From Cupriavidus oxalaticus (GTDB lineage: Bacteria > Pseudomonadota > Gammaproteobacteria > Burkholderiales > Burkholderiaceae), in assembly GCF_004768545.1 (NCBI RefSeq), contig NZ_CP038635.1:1426001-1490000 (forward strand): a stretch of DNA of 64,000 nucleotides, read 5' to 3'. The notes beneath the pieces are model-generated. The model worked only from the letters and a program-made list of their open reading frames with translations. It did not search any database and was not told the DNA's origin. Made by a program: the position numbers and the translations under genes. Position 1 is the stretch's first letter; each line of letters begins with the position of its first letter. Positions 17,898 through 26,715 of the stretch are shown here, piece by piece.

Positions 17898-17926
17898 GGC
17901 CTGCGCTACAGGTTCTGACGCAGGCC
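17898..17926. terminator. Hairpin between convergent hydrolase and macrodomain genes
   Basis: GGCCTGCG (17898-17905) and CGCAGGCC (17919-17926) form a perfect 8-bp stem with a 13-base loop in the 63-base gap between convergent genes. No T-tract on either side, so bidirectional termination is only a possibility. Confidence 0.35.
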
Positions 17927-17938
17927 CGGCGGCCAGCG

Positions 17939-18460
17939 TCAGGTCAGGCGCTCGCGGTACAGGCGGTAGTTCTCGTCGTCGAAGCAGACGAAGGTCACCT
18001 GCTCGATCTCGGGCGCTGCCGCCAGCGCTTCGCGCACCGCGGCGATGGCGATATCCGCCGCGCGCTCGCGCGGAAAGCCGTAGATGCCGGTGCTGATGTT
18101 GGGGAAGGCGAGCGTGCGCAGGTGGTGCTGCGTGGCCACGCGGATGCTGTTGCGGTAGGCGTCGGCGAGCTGTTCGTCCTCGCCCTGGCCGCCGCCATGC
18201 CAGACCGGGCCGACCGCGTGGATCACGTACGGCGCGGGCAGGCGCCCGCCCGTGGTGATGACCGCCTCGCCGGTGGGGCAGCCGCCCTGCGCGTCGCGGA
18301 TCGCGCGGCAGGCCTCCATGATGGCGGGGCCGCCGGCCCCGTGGATGGCGCCGTCGACGCCGCCGCCGCCCAGCAGCCCGCTGTTGGCCGCGTTGACGAT
18401 GGCATCGACTTCCATCCGGGTGATGTCGCCATGGACTACCTGCAGGTGCTCGCCGGTCAT
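17939..18460 (-). CDS. Macrodomain protein, O-acetyl-ADP-ribose deacetylase type
   Basis: Macrodomain of about 173 residues that binds ADP-ribose; the YmdB/MacroD class removes acetyl or ADP-ribose groups. Visible are [19 protein letters not shown], the glycine-rich [11 protein letters not shown] loop, GPVWHGG and the phosphate loop [10 protein letters not shown]. The internal ATG giving MTGEHLQVV is preferred because a GGAGA ribosome site lies just upstream and it matches the family start. It lies 62 bases downstream of the iron alcohol dehydrogenase gene on the same strand, possibly co-transcribed. A role linked to NAD metabolism or stress is inferred from the family only. Confidence 0.9.
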   Translation of the reverse strand: MTGEHLQVVHGDITRMEVDAIVNAANSGLLGGGGVDGAIHGAGGPAIMEACRAIRDAQGGCPTGEAVITTGGRLPAPYVIHAVGPVWHGGGQGEDEQLADAYRNSIRVATQHHLRTLAFPNISTGIYGFPRERAADIAIAAVREALAAAPEIEQVTFVCFDDENYRLYRERLT

Positions 18461-18522
18461 GTCGTCTCCTGGTTTGAGAGCGCGCCCGCCGCGGTGCCGG
18501 CGGGCCACCTTGCTGCTATGCA

Positions 18523-19671
18523 CTACATGGATTGCTCAAGCATACGCCGATAATCCGCCGCGCTGGCTTCTTTCGGGTTGGTCTTGTGGCAATGGTCGGC
18601 CAGCGCGCCGGCAATCACCTTGTCGAACATGTCCTCGGTGACGCCCATCTGGCGCAGTCCGGTGGGCAGGCCAAGGCGTGCGGTCATGTCGTGCACGGCC
18701 TGCGCGAGATCGGCGCCGTCGGGCAGATGCATGGCGCGGCGCAGGCGCGCGTAGCGGTTGTCGCGCACCACCGTGGGCGCGTCGGCGTTGAAGCGCAGCA
18801 CCGCCGGCATCACCACCGCGTTAAGCGTGCCGTGATGCAGGCCGGTGCGGCCGTCGATCTTCAGGCCGCCCAGCGGGTGCGATAGCGAATGCACGCAGCC
18901 CAGCCCTTTCTGGAAGGCCATCGCGCCCTGCATCGATGCGCTCATCATGTTCAGCCGCGCATCGCGGTCCTGGCCGTCGCGGGTGGCGCGCTCGATATGG
19001 GTCCAGCCGCGCTCCAGCCCGTCGAGCGCGATACCGTCGGCGGGCGGGTTGAAGGCGGGGGCGAGGTAGGTCTCGATGCAGTGCGCGATCGCGTCCATGC
19101 CGGTGGCCGCGGTCAACCCGGCCGGCAGGCCCAGCGTCAGCTCCGGATCGCAGATGGCCGACTTGGGCAGCAGGTGCCACGAGTGGAAGCCCAGCTTGCG
19201 CCCATCGTCGAGAATGATGATGGCGCCGCGCGCCACTTCGCTGCCGGTGCCCGAGGTGGTCGGCACGGCGATCAGCGGCGCGGCCTGATCGGTGATCCTG
19301 GCGCTGCCGCCTTCGATGGTGGCATAGGTGGTCAGCTCGCCCGGGTGCGTGGCGAGGATGGCGATGCCCTTGGCCAGGTCGATCGACGATCCGCCGCCCA
19401 CCGCCACCAGCCCGTCGCAGTTGGCTTCGCGGTATTGCGCGGCTGCCTTGCGCACCATCGCCTCGGTCGGGTTCGACGGGGTTTCATCAAATACCGCGAC
19501 CGGCAGGCCCTGCATGGCGTCGATGGCGCGCTGCGCCACGCCGGCCGCAACCACGCCCTTGTCGGTGACCAGCAGCGGGCGGCGGATGCCGATGCGCTCG
19601 CATTCCGACTTGAGCAGGCTTACCGCGCCGAAATCCAGGTGGATGTGGGTCAGATAGTAGATAAACGCCAT
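18523..19671 (-). CDS. Iron-containing alcohol dehydrogenase
   Basis: Group III (Fe-dependent) NAD(P) alcohol dehydrogenase of 382 residues. The nucleotide motif [11 protein letters not shown] (92-102), [10 protein letters not shown], and the metal ligands D193, H197 ([10 protein letters not shown]), H265 (HPLGG) and H280 (LHHGTLNA) are all present, so it should be active. It oxidises an alcohol or reduces an aldehyde in the cytoplasm; the specific substrate is not readable. Its promoter region is shared with the divergent esterase at 19977 and contains a perfect TetR-like palindrome. The start codon is preceded, on the minus strand, by GCAGGAGGCAAGCAAAT. Confidence 0.9.
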   Translation of the reverse strand: MAFIYYLTHIHLDFGAVSLLKSECERIGIRRPLLVTDKGVVAAGVAQRAIDAMQGLPVAVFDETPSNPTEAMVRKAAAQYREANCDGLVAVGGGSSIDLAKGIAILATHPGELTTYATIEGGSARITDQAAPLIAVPTTSGTGSEVARGAIIILDDGRKLGFHSWHLLPKSAICDPELTLGLPAGLTAATGMDAIAHCIETYLAPAFNPPADGIALDGLERGWTHIERATRDGQDRDARLNMMSASMQGAMAFQKGLGCVHSLSHPLGGLKIDGRTGLHHGTLNAVVMPAVLRFNADAPTVVRDNRYARLRRAMHLPDGADLAQAVHDMTARLGLPTGLRQMGVTEDMFDKVIAGALADHCHKTNPKEASAADYRRMLEQSM

Positions 19672-19976
19672 ATTTGCTTGCCTCCTGCAGGGATCTGCCG
19701 CGAACCGGGGTCAGGGTAAGGCACTGGCCAGGCGCGCTGCCTTCGGTTTCAATGAGTTGTTGTGACCCGCGCCGCGCGTCAGCCGATCATCGCGCAAAAA
19801 GTGGCCGCGTGGCAGGGGCTGGCGAGAGCTTTCGGGGTTATCTCGTACTGCCTCGTTTCAGAAACATCTGGCATCATACTAAAATCGAACGATCGTTCAC
19901 TATTCGAACTTCCACCCGGGCGGCGTGCACGACACGCTGGCCGTCGCAGCGGAAGCTCGGATTTAACTGATTTCTC
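19672..19976. other. Divergent intergenic region with TetR-like operator
   Basis: The 305 bases between the iron dehydrogenase and the esterase contain no credible gene. The right third is AT-richer and contains the palindrome at 19887-19898, with a CATACT -10-like element close by. No other clear signal was seen. Confidence 0.6.
19887..19898. promoter_or_regulatory. Perfect 12-bp palindrome GAACGATCGTTC, TetR-type operator candidate
   Basis: GAACGATCGTTC is self-complementary and typical in length and composition of TetR/AcrR-family operators. It lies about 80 bases before the esterase start and 215 before the dehydrogenase start, so it could control either. No tetR gene is in the window. 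A weaker relative overlaps the beta-oxidation promoter at 5215. Confidence 0.55.
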
Positions 19977-20984
19977 ATGTCCGCCGTACCATCCTCCGTC
20001 AACCAAATGCCCGGCTTGCCGTCGGCGCAGCTCGACCCGCAGGTGGCACAGCTGCTGGAACTGATCGCCCGCGCCAAGCGGCCGCCGATCAACGCACTGG
20101 ACCCGGAGGACGCCAAGATCGCCTACGAGAAGAGCGCGCCGATCCTCGACATCAGCCCGCCCGCCGTGCACGCAACCGAAGACCTGCACGTGCCCGCGCG
20201 TGACGGCCATGCCATCCCGGCGCGGCTGTACACGCCGCGCGAGGCCAGCTGGGCCGAGCCGCTGCCACTGCTGGTGTACTACCACGGCGGCGGCTTTACG
20301 GTCGGCAGCGTCAATTCGCATGATGCGCTGTGCCGGCTGCTGTGCGGCGAGGCCGATTGCATGGTGCTGTCGGTGGATTACCGCCTCGGGCCAGAATGGC
20401 GCTTTCCAGCCGCGGTCAACGACGCGTTCGACGCGCTGCACTGGATCTTTGCCGAGGCCGGGCGGCTGGGCGCCGACCCCGCCCGCATCGCGCTGGGCGG
20501 CGACAGCGCCGGCGGCACGCTGGCCGCGGCCAGCGCGGTAGAGGCGCGCAACGCCGGGTTCGCGCCCGTGCTGCAGATGCTGTTGTACCCCGGCACCTGC
20601 GCGCGCCAGGACACGCCGTCGCACCGTGCACTGGCCGAGGGGTACCTGCTGACCGCTGAAATGATCCGCTGGTTCTTCGCGCAGTACCTGGACCAGGAAG
20701 CCAGCCGCGACGACTGGCGCTTCGCCCCGCTGGACGGTGGCGGCAACGGTGCCGACGTGCGCAACGTGTGCCCCGCCTGGGTCGCCGTGGCGGGCTACGA
20801 CCCGCTGCATGACGAAGGCGTCGCCTACGCGGCCAAGCTGCGCGCCGCCGGCGTGCCGGCCACGCTGGCGAACTACCCCGGCATGATCCATGATTTCTTC
20901 AAGCTGGGCCGGTTCGTGCCGGCGGTGGCGCAGGCGCATGCCGATGCCGTCGCCGCGCTGCGGACCGCCTTCGCCCAGCCCTGA
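19977..20984 (+). CDS. Alpha/beta hydrolase, hormone-sensitive-lipase-type esterase
   Basis: Carboxylesterase of 335 residues in the HSL (family IV) group: HGGG oxyanion motif at 103-106, nucleophile S177 in GDSAGG, acid D275 (GYDPLHDE) and catalytic H305 (GMIHDFF). It would hydrolyse short acyl esters in the cytoplasm. Divergent from the iron alcohol dehydrogenase; ester cleavage releasing an alcohol that the dehydrogenase oxidises is an attractive but unproven link. Start chosen at the first ATG, 38 codons before the conserved fold; no strong ribosome site is visible, so the exact start is uncertain. Confidence 0.88.
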   Translation: MSAVPSSVNQMPGLPSAQLDPQVAQLLELIARAKRPPINALDPEDAKIAYEKSAPILDISPPAVHATEDLHVPARDGHAIPARLYTPREASWAEPLPLLVYYHGGGFTVGSVNSHDALCRLLCGEADCMVLSVDYRLGPEWRFPAAVNDAFDALHWIFAEAGRLGADPARIALGGDSAGGTLAAASAVEARNAGFAPVLQMLLYPGTCARQDTPSHRALAEGYLLTAEMIRWFFAQYLDQEASRDDWRFAPLDGGGNGADVRNVCPAWVAVAGYDPLHDEGVAYAAKLRAAGVPATLANYPGMIHDFFKLGRFVPAVAQAHADAVAALRTAFAQP

Positions 20985-21046
20985 ACAAAAAAAAGCAGCA
21001 CCGACATTTTTCAGCAGTGACTTGCAGCACAAGGAGACCTAGTCAA

Positions 21047-22030
21047 ATGCAACGCCGCCAATTTATCGCCCGCGCGGGCCTCGCCGCCGCTACCGCAGCC
21101 ATCGGCCTGTCCGCCATGCCTGCCCAGGCACAGGCCGACAAGTTCCCGCAGCGCCCGATCCGCCTGGTGATCGGCTATACCGCCGGCGGCTCCACCGACA
21201 TCCCGTTCCGCGTCCTGGCTGACAACGCCTCCAAGATCCTGGGCCAGCCGGTGATCGTCGAGAACAAGCCCGGCGCTGGCGGCGTGCTGCCCGCGCAGCT
21301 GATGCAGACCACCGCGCCCGACGGCTACACGCTGGCGCAGGTCGCCATGCCGGTCTACCGCCTGCCGTACACCACCAAGATCAACTGGGACCCGGTCAAG
21401 GACCTGAGCTACATCATCAACCTGGCCGGCTATTCGTTCGGCCTGGTGGTGCCGGCCGATTCGCCGATCAAGACCATGCAGGATTACGTCGCCTACGCCA
21501 AGGCCAATCCGGGCAAGCTCACCTATGGGTCGCCGGGCAGCATGACCACGCTGCACCTGACCATGGAAGAACTGGCGCTGAAGCAGGGCGTGCAGTTCTC
21601 GCATATCCCATACAAGGGCAATGCGGAATCGATGCAGGCGCTGCTGGGCGGCCATGTGATGTCGGTGGCCGACACGCCGGCGTGGGCTCCGTACGTGGAG
21701 CAGGGCAAGCTGCGCCTGCTGTCGACCTGGGGCGAGAAGCGCTCGGCGCGCTTCCCCAACGTGCCGACGCTGAAGGAACTGGGCATGGGCATCGTGCAGA
21801 CCTCGCCGTTCGGCCTGGTCGCGCCCAAGGGCACGGATCCGAAGATCGTGCAGAAGCTGCATGACGCCTTCAAGAAGGCGATGGAAATGCCCAACTACCG
21901 CGAATCGCTGGCCAAGTTCGACATGGAGCCGTTCTACATGAACAGCCAGCAGTACGCGCAGTTCGCCGCCGAAACCGTCAAGAAGGAAAAGGCGATCATC
22001 GAGAAGCTGGGCCTGGCCAAGCCGCAGTAA
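21047..22030 (+). CDS. Bug/TctC-family tripartite tricarboxylate transporter substrate-binding protein
   Basis: Periplasmic binding protein of 327 residues. The ATG at 21047 follows AAGGAGA and yields a signal peptide beginning QRRQFIARAG, Tat-like twin Arg but possibly Sec-used, with cleavage after AQA around residue 28. The mature part has the Bug signatures FPQRPIRLVIGYTAGGSTD, the GGVLPAQ loop and PNVPTLKELG. These proteins bind carboxylates or other small organic molecules. No TctA/TctB membrane genes are adjacent, as is usual for the expanded Bug families of Cupriavidus and Bordetella. The ligand is unknown. Confidence 0.9.
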   Translation: MQRRQFIARAGLAAATAAIGLSAMPAQAQADKFPQRPIRLVIGYTAGGSTDIPFRVLADNASKILGQPVIVENKPGAGGVLPAQLMQTTAPDGYTLAQVAMPVYRLPYTTKINWDPVKDLSYIINLAGYSFGLVVPADSPIKTMQDYVAYAKANPGKLTYGSPGSMTTLHLTMEELALKQGVQFSHIPYKGNAESMQALLGGHVMSVADTPAWAPYVEQGKLRLLSTWGEKRSARFPNVPTLKELGMGIVQTSPFGLVAPKGTDPKIVQKLHDAFKKAMEMPNYRESLAKFDMEPFYMNSQQYAQFAAETVKKEKAIIEKLGLAKPQ

Positions 22031-22053
22031 GCCAGCACCAGTTGCGTTCAACC

Positions 22054-22097
22054 AGGCCGCCGCGCCTGCCGGACCCGTGCCGGCGGGGCGGCGGCCT
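22054..22097 (+). terminator. Strong GC hairpin after the Bug-family gene
   Basis: AGGCCGCC (22054-22061) pairs with GGCGGCCT (22090-22097), continued inward by further GC pairs including GCCGG / CCGGC around the loop ACCCGTG. There is no T-tract. It may slow or end transcription before the thioesterase gene. Confidence 0.45.
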
Positions 22098-22141
22098 GAT
22101 GCTTTGCATTGCTCCGACAAACAAACAGGGAGGCCACGTCA

Positions 22142-22579
22142 ATGGCCAAAGAGGAGTTCCGCCACACCATCCCGCTGCGCGTGCGCTGGTCCGAAGTCGA
22201 TCCGCAATCGATCGTCTTCAATGCGCATTACCTGACCTATTGCGATATCTGCGTGACGGAGTACTGGCGCGCGCTGGGGATCCGCTATCCCGAGGACGTA
22301 TTGCATGCGCATGGCGTCGATATCTTTGTGGTCAAGTCCACGCTGGAGTATCACGCATCGGCGCGCTTTGACGACGAGCTGGAACTGCGCGGGCGCATGG
22401 CGCGGCTGGGGCGATCCAGCATGTTGTTCCGGGTGGAGATGTACCGGGGCGACGAGCACCTGATCACCGGTGAAATCGTCTATGTGTGCGCGGATCCGGC
22501 GACGCAGAAGTCGGCGGCGATCCCGGGGGTGGTGCGGGAGATTATCGAGGGGTATGAAGTGGTGAAGCCGGCGGGGTGA
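22142..22579 (+). CDS. Acyl-CoA thioesterase, 4HBT/YbgC type
   Basis: Hotdog-fold thioesterase of 145 residues. The N-terminal RVRWSEVDPQSIVFNAHYLTY carries the conserved Asp and the helix start of 4-hydroxybenzoyl-CoA thioesterase-like enzymes, followed by TEYWRALG and VVKSTLEYHASARFDDELE. The ATG follows GGGAGGCC. It would hydrolyse an acyl-CoA or aryl-CoA in the cytoplasm. It is separated from the Bug-family gene by a GC hairpin and followed by a REP-like repeat, so it may be monocistronic. Confidence 0.88.
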   Translation: MAKEEFRHTIPLRVRWSEVDPQSIVFNAHYLTYCDICVTEYWRALGIRYPEDVLHAHGVDIFVVKSTLEYHASARFDDELELRGRMARLGRSSMLFRVEMYRGDEHLITGEIVYVCADPATQKSAAIPGVVREIIEGYEVVKPAG

Positions 22580-22617
22580 TGGCGTGCCACTGAGCCTTGA
22601 ATCCCGCATGTTTGCTC

Positions 22618-22641
22618 CCCTCTCCCGCTAGCGGGAGAGGG
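22618..22641. repeat. REP-like palindrome, third copy in window
   Basis: CCCTCTCCCGC-TA-GCGGGAGAGGG forms a perfect 11-bp stem. It has the same core and the same TTTGCTCC left flank as the element at 9397. It lies between the convergent thioesterase and denD genes. Confidence 0.85.
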
Positions 22642-22694
22642 AACAGGCTCTCAGTAGCTGAGGAGGCCGTCGTCATAGCGAAGGCGGCAAATTT

Positions 22695-23669
22695 TTACTT
22701 GCCCACACCCGCATCTTCCATATAAGCCCGGATCACCGCATCAAAGCTGGCATCGCTCTCGAATCCCAGCGACAAGGCCCGTTCCGCATTCCATGCCGCC
22801 GGCCAGGTGCCGACGATCTTCTCGACGCGCTCTTCGCGTTCCCAGGTCACCCGATCCGCCACCGCATCGCCGGCCACGCGGCGCAGCGCATCGACCATGC
22901 CCGCGGCCGTCACCGACAGCCCCGGCAGGTTGATCACGCGGCGGTTGCCCAGCCGTTCGCCGGCCAGTTCGATGCCATTGATCAGCGCGGCCACCGCCGC
23001 GCGCGGCGACAGCAGCCACAGTTTGGTCTCCGGCGCCACCGGGCAGTTCGCTGCCACGCCGGACAGCGGCTCGCGGATGATGCCGCTGGCAAACGACGAG
23101 GCCGCCGCATTGGGCTTGCCCGGGCGCACGCTGATGGTCGGCAGGCGCAGCACGCGGCCGTCGACGAAGCCGCGGCGGCTGTAGTCGGACAGCAGCAGTT
23201 CGCCGATCGCCTTTTGCACGCCGTACGACGATTGCGGGTTCAGTGCGGTGTCGTCCTGCACCACCGCCGGCAGCTCGCCGCCATAGACCGCGACGGAGCT
23301 GGTGAACAGCACGCGCGGCTTGTGGCCCAGCTCGCGGCAGGTTTCGAGCAGCGCGCGCGAGGCGTCGAGGTTGACGCGCATGCCCAGTTCGAAATCCGCC
23401 TCGGCCTGGCCGCTGACCACGGCCGCCAGGTGGAACACCGCGCCGGTGTCCTGGTCGATGGCCTGGCGCAGCACCGCCGGGTCGGACAGGTCGCCGGTCA
23501 CCACGCGCACGCGCGCATCGTCAAGACCTTGCGGCGCGACCACGTCGAGCAGCGTCAGGCGGTCGAAGGCGACGGCCTGGCCGTCCAGGTTCAGGGTGCC
23601 GCGTTGCAGCAGCAGGCGGGCGAGTTGCAGGCCGAGGAAGCCGGCGCCGCCGGTAATCAGTACGTTCAT
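22695..23669 (-). CDS. denD: D-erythronate 2-dehydrogenase (NAD-dependent epimerase/dehydratase family)
   Basis: Extended SDR of 324 residues that oxidises D-erythronate to 2-oxo-tetronate with NAD. Residues 7-13 (GGAGFLG) bind the cofactor; catalytic residues are S124/S125 (FTSSVAVYGG), Y149 and K153 (YGVQK). The family assignment rests on the fold plus the operon: it is the last gene of a minus-strand set with ltnD, otnK, otnC and otnI, the arrangement known from R. eutropha H16 for acid-sugar catabolism. The gap to otnI is 27 bases. A REP-like repeat lies downstream. Confidence 0.88.
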   Translation of the reverse strand: MNVLITGGAGFLGLQLARLLLQRGTLNLDGQAVAFDRLTLLDVVAPQGLDDARVRVVTGDLSDPAVLRQAIDQDTGAVFHLAAVVSGQAEADFELGMRVNLDASRALLETCRELGHKPRVLFTSSVAVYGGELPAVVQDDTALNPQSSYGVQKAIGELLLSDYSRRGFVDGRVLRLPTISVRPGKPNAAASSFASGIIREPLSGVAANCPVAPETKLWLLSPRAAVAALINGIELAGERLGNRRVINLPGLSVTAAGMVDALRRVAGDAVADRVTWEREERVEKIVGTWPAAWNAERALSLGFESDASFDAVIRAYMEDAGVGK

Positions 23670-23696
23670 GGCAAGAGATCTGTGGTTGTTCTGTAA

Positions 23697-24479
23697 TCAG
23701 CGGCCGAGGTAGGGCTTGAGCCAGCCCAGTCCTTCGGACGTGCCGGCACGCGGACGGTATTCGCAACCGATCCAGCCCTTGTAGCCGAGCGAGTCGATCA
23801 GGTCGAACAGGTACGGGTAGTTCAGCTCGCCCAGGTCCGGCTCATGGCGCTCGGGCACGCCGGCGATCTGGATATGGCCGATGCCGGCCATGTCGCGCCT
23901 GAGCTTCATCGCGATATCGCCCTCGACGATCTGGCAGTGGTAGCAGTCGAACTGCACCTTCAGGTTGGCCGCGCCGACTTCCTTGCAGATCGCCTGCGCG
24001 TCGTCCTGGCGGTTCAGGAAATAGCCCGGCATGTCGCGCGTGTTGATCGGCTCCAGCACGATGGTCACACCCTGCGCGGCAGCCGCCTTCGCGGCAAAAG
24101 CGACGTTTTCCAGGTAGGTGGCGCGGTAGCGCGCGCGGTCGGCATCGGCCGGCACCAGGCCCGCCATCACGTGCACGCGGTCATTGCCGATCACGCCGGC
24201 GTATTCCAGCGCGCGGCCGACGGCGTCGCGGAATTCCGCCTCGCGCCCCGGCAGCGAGGCCAGTCCACGCTCGCCCGCTGCCCAGTCACCCGGCGGGGCG
24301 TTGAACAGCGCCTGGGTGAGGCCGTTCGCGTCGAGGCGTGCGCGCAGCTCGGCGGCGGGGTGCTCGTACGGGAACAGGTACTCCACCGCCTGGAAGCCGT
24401 CCGCCGCCGCAGCGGCGAAGCGATCCAGGAAAGCGTGCTCGTTGTACATCATCGAGAGATTTGCGGCGAAGCGCGGCAT
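23697..24479 (-). CDS. otnI: 2-oxo-tetronate isomerase (hydroxypyruvate isomerase family)
   Basis: TIM-barrel isomerase of 260 residues converting 2-oxo-tetronate to 3-oxo-tetronate. The start [21 protein letters not shown] and the central blocks [28 protein letters not shown] and IGCEYRPR are those of the Hyi/OtnI family; the glutamates in LEPIN and CEYRP are the metal-binding and catalytic acids. It lies between the MFS transporter and denD genes on the same strand. Plain hydroxypyruvate isomerase is the alternative; the presence of ltnD, otnK and otnC favours OtnI. Confidence 0.9.
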   Translation of the reverse strand: MPRFAANLSMMYNEHAFLDRFAAAAADGFQAVEYLFPYEHPAAELRARLDANGLTQALFNAPPGDWAAGERGLASLPGREAEFRDAVGRALEYAGVIGNDRVHVMAGLVPADADRARYRATYLENVAFAAKAAAAQGVTIVLEPINTRDMPGYFLNRQDDAQAICKEVGAANLKVQFDCYHCQIVEGDIAMKLRRDMAGIGHIQIAGVPERHEPDLGELNYPYLFDLIDSLGYKGWIGCEYRPRAGTSEGLGWLKPYLGR

Positions 24480-24544
24480 GGGAACTCCAGAGCGTAGGAC
24501 GAAGCCGGGCCGGTCGCGGCCAGCGCGACCGGCCCGGCCGGATT

Positions 24545-25909
24545 TCAGCGGTTGACCAGTTTAGCCGGCGTCAGCCACACCAGCACGGCGCCCACCACCA
24601 GGATCGCGGACAGCACGTACATCGGCAGCTGCGTGCTGTGCGTCAGGTCCTTCAGCGCGCCAACCATGTATGGCGACACGAAACCGGCCAGGTTGCCGAC
24701 CGAGTTCACCACGGCGATGCCGGAGGCGGCGGCAATGCCGGACAGGAACGCGGTGGGCAGCGACCAGAACAGCGGCGCGCAGGTCAGCACCCCGGCGGCG
24801 GCCAGCGACAGCGCGGCGATGGACACGGTCGTATTGTTGGTGAACGAGGCGGCAATGGCGAAGCCCACCGCACCCATCAGCGCCGGCACGATCAGGTGCC
24901 AGCGGCGTTCCTGGCGCGCATCGGCGCTGTGGCCGAGGATGTTCATGACGATGATGGCGCAGATGAACGGGATCGCCGACAGCAGGCCGATCTTCAGGTT
25001 GCCGGTGACGCCGCTGGCCTTGACCAGCGTGGGCATCCAGAACGTCAGCGCATACTGGCCGGTGACGAAGCAGAAGTAGATCAGGCACATCCACCACACG
25101 CGGCGGTCGCTGAACACGGCGCCCAGCGAATGGCCGTGGGCCTGGCCGGCGGCGGCGCCGGCCTTCTTCTGGTCTTCCTCGACATTGCGCTTGAGCACGC
25201 GCTTTTCATCGGCGCTGAGCCACGGTGCCTTGTCGATGCCGTCGCGCAGCACGAAGATCGTCACCACGCCGATGACCAGCGCGGGCAGGGCTTCCAGCAG
25301 GAACATCCACTGCCAGCCGCTCATGCCATGCGTGCCGTTGAAGGCGTCCATGATCCAGCCCGACAGCGGGTTGCCGAACATGCCGGCGACCGGGATGCCC
25401 GACATGAACAGCGCGATCATCTTGGCGCGGCGGTTGGCCGGGTACCAGTAGGTCAGGTACAGGATCACGCCGGGGTAGAAGCCCGCCTCGGCCAGGCCGA
25501 GCAGGAAGCGCATCACGTAGAACTGTGTCGGCGTCTTCACGAACAGGAACAGCGCCGAGATGATGCCCCACGTGATCATGATGCGCGCGATCCAGATGCG
25601 CGCGCCGATCTTGTGCATCAGCAGGTTGCTGGGCACTTCGAACAGGAAATAGCCGATGAAGAACAGGCCGGCGCCCAAGCCGAACACGGTCTCGGAAAAG
25701 GCCAGGTCCTGGCCCATCTGCAGCTTGGCAAAGCCGACGTTGACGCGGTCGAGGTAGGCGACCACGTAGCACAGCATCAGGAACGGCATGATGCGCCAGA
25801 ACACCTTGTTGTAGGCGCGTTTCTCGATCTGGGTGTCGGTGTCGAGCCGGGCGTTGCCGCCCAGGCTGTCGAAGGCTGGCACGCTGGCCGCCGGTTGGTT
25901 GGATGGCAT
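24545..25909 (-). CDS. MFS transporter, anion:cation symporter family (probable threonate/erythronate uptake)
   Basis: Inner-membrane permease of 454 residues with about twelve hydrophobic segments. The N-terminal [30 protein letters not shown] start, [11 protein letters not shown], and [20 protein letters not shown] are signatures of the ACS family, whose members carry tartrate, phthalate, galactarate and similar acids. The ATG giving MPSNQP is preferred over an upstream in-frame start because it follows GGAGACC. Located inside the threonate operon, it most likely imports L-threonate or D-erythronate. A 149-base gap separates it from otnC upstream. Confidence 0.9.
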   Translation of the reverse strand: MPSNQPAASVPAFDSLGGNARLDTDTQIEKRAYNKVFWRIMPFLMLCYVVAYLDRVNVGFAKLQMGQDLAFSETVFGLGAGLFFIGYFLFEVPSNLLMHKIGARIWIARIMITWGIISALFLFVKTPTQFYVMRFLLGLAEAGFYPGVILYLTYWYPANRRAKMIALFMSGIPVAGMFGNPLSGWIMDAFNGTHGMSGWQWMFLLEALPALVIGVVTIFVLRDGIDKAPWLSADEKRVLKRNVEEDQKKAGAAAGQAHGHSLGAVFSDRRVWWMCLIYFCFVTGQYALTFWMPTLVKASGVTGNLKIGLLSAIPFICAIIVMNILGHSADARQERRWHLIVPALMGAVGFAIAASFTNNTTVSIAALSLAAAGVLTCAPLFWSLPTAFLSGIAAASGIAVVNSVGNLAGFVSPYMVGALKDLTHSTQLPMYVLSAILVVGAVLVWLTPAKLVNR

Positions 25910-26058
25910 TGGTGGTCTCCGGGTAGAGTCAGTCTGGTCTAGTAATGGGTGGCGGCCGCGCGAATTGCAGGCATGCGCGTGTCCCGCACGGTGGCCACAA
26001 GGCAACCGCGCCGGTCAGATTCGTATGGCCGTGTCAGTCGGAAAAACGGGTGGCCGTG

Positions 26059-26715
26059 CTACCAGCGCGCCCGGAAGGCGTCACGCAATTCAGCCAGTGC
26101 GCCGTCAGGCAGCGCCGCGCGGGCGGCGAAGCCCGGCGTGTCTTTCATCATCATCCATAGCTTGGCGGTCTCCTCCAGTTCTTCCAGCGCGAACGCGGCG
26201 CGCGAGACGCTGGACTCCCACACCACCGGACCGAGGCGCTCCAGCAGCACGCCGCGCACCTGCGCGGCCAGCGTGGCCACGCGCGCGGCGACCGCGGGAT
26301 CACCGGGCCGGTGATAGGGAATCAGCGGGATATGGCCGACCTTCATCACGTAATACGGCGTGAGCGGCGGCAGTACGTCGTCCGGTTGCCAGGCACCGGC
26401 CAGCGTCAGGGCCACGAGGTGCGTCGAGTGCGTGTGCACCACGGCGTGCGCCCCGGGGTTATTGTCGTAGATCGCGCGATGCAGCGTGAGCGTCTTGGAC
26501 GGCTTGTCGCCCGACACCCAGGTGCCGTCGGCGGCGACCTTGGCTACCGCGGCCGGATCCATCATGCCCAGGCAGGCGTCGGTCGGGGTGATCAGCCAGC
26601 CATCGTCCAGCCGCGCGCTGATGTTGCCGGCCGAGCCGACGGTATAGCCGCGCTGGTAGAGGCTGGCGCCGATGCGGCAGATCTCTTCGCGCAGCTTGCT
26701 TTCGGTGCTCATCAT
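26059..26715 (-). CDS. otnC: 3-oxo-tetronate 4-phosphate decarboxylase (class II aldolase family)
   Basis: Class II aldolase-fold enzyme of 218 residues that decarboxylates 3-oxo-tetronate 4-phosphate to dihydroxyacetone phosphate and CO2. Visible are GSAGNISARLDDGWLITPT, the HTHS metal motif (94-97) and IPYHRPGDP. The start overlaps the otnK stop by four bases (ATGA), and a second ATG is three bases later. Such overlap implies coupled synthesis with the kinase that makes its substrate. Family membership alone cannot separate it from fuculose-phosphate aldolase; the OtnK neighbour does. Confidence 0.9.
   Translation of the reverse strand: MMSTESKLREEICRIGASLYQRGYTVGSAGNISARLDDGWLITPTDACLGMMDPAAVAKVAADGTWVSGDKPSKTLTLHRAIYDNNPGAHAVVHTHSTHLVALTLAGAWQPDDVLPPLTPYYVMKVGHIPLIPYHRPGDPAVAARVATLAAQVRGVLLERLGPVVWESSVSRAAFALEELEETAKLWMMMKDTPGFAARAALPDGALAELRDAFRARW

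Noticed and set aside
25910..26058. 149-base gap between otnC and the MFS gene as an extra small gene or promoter
   Set aside because: No frame with a ribosome site and no clear promoter elements were found; the upstream MFS start codon here lacks support.
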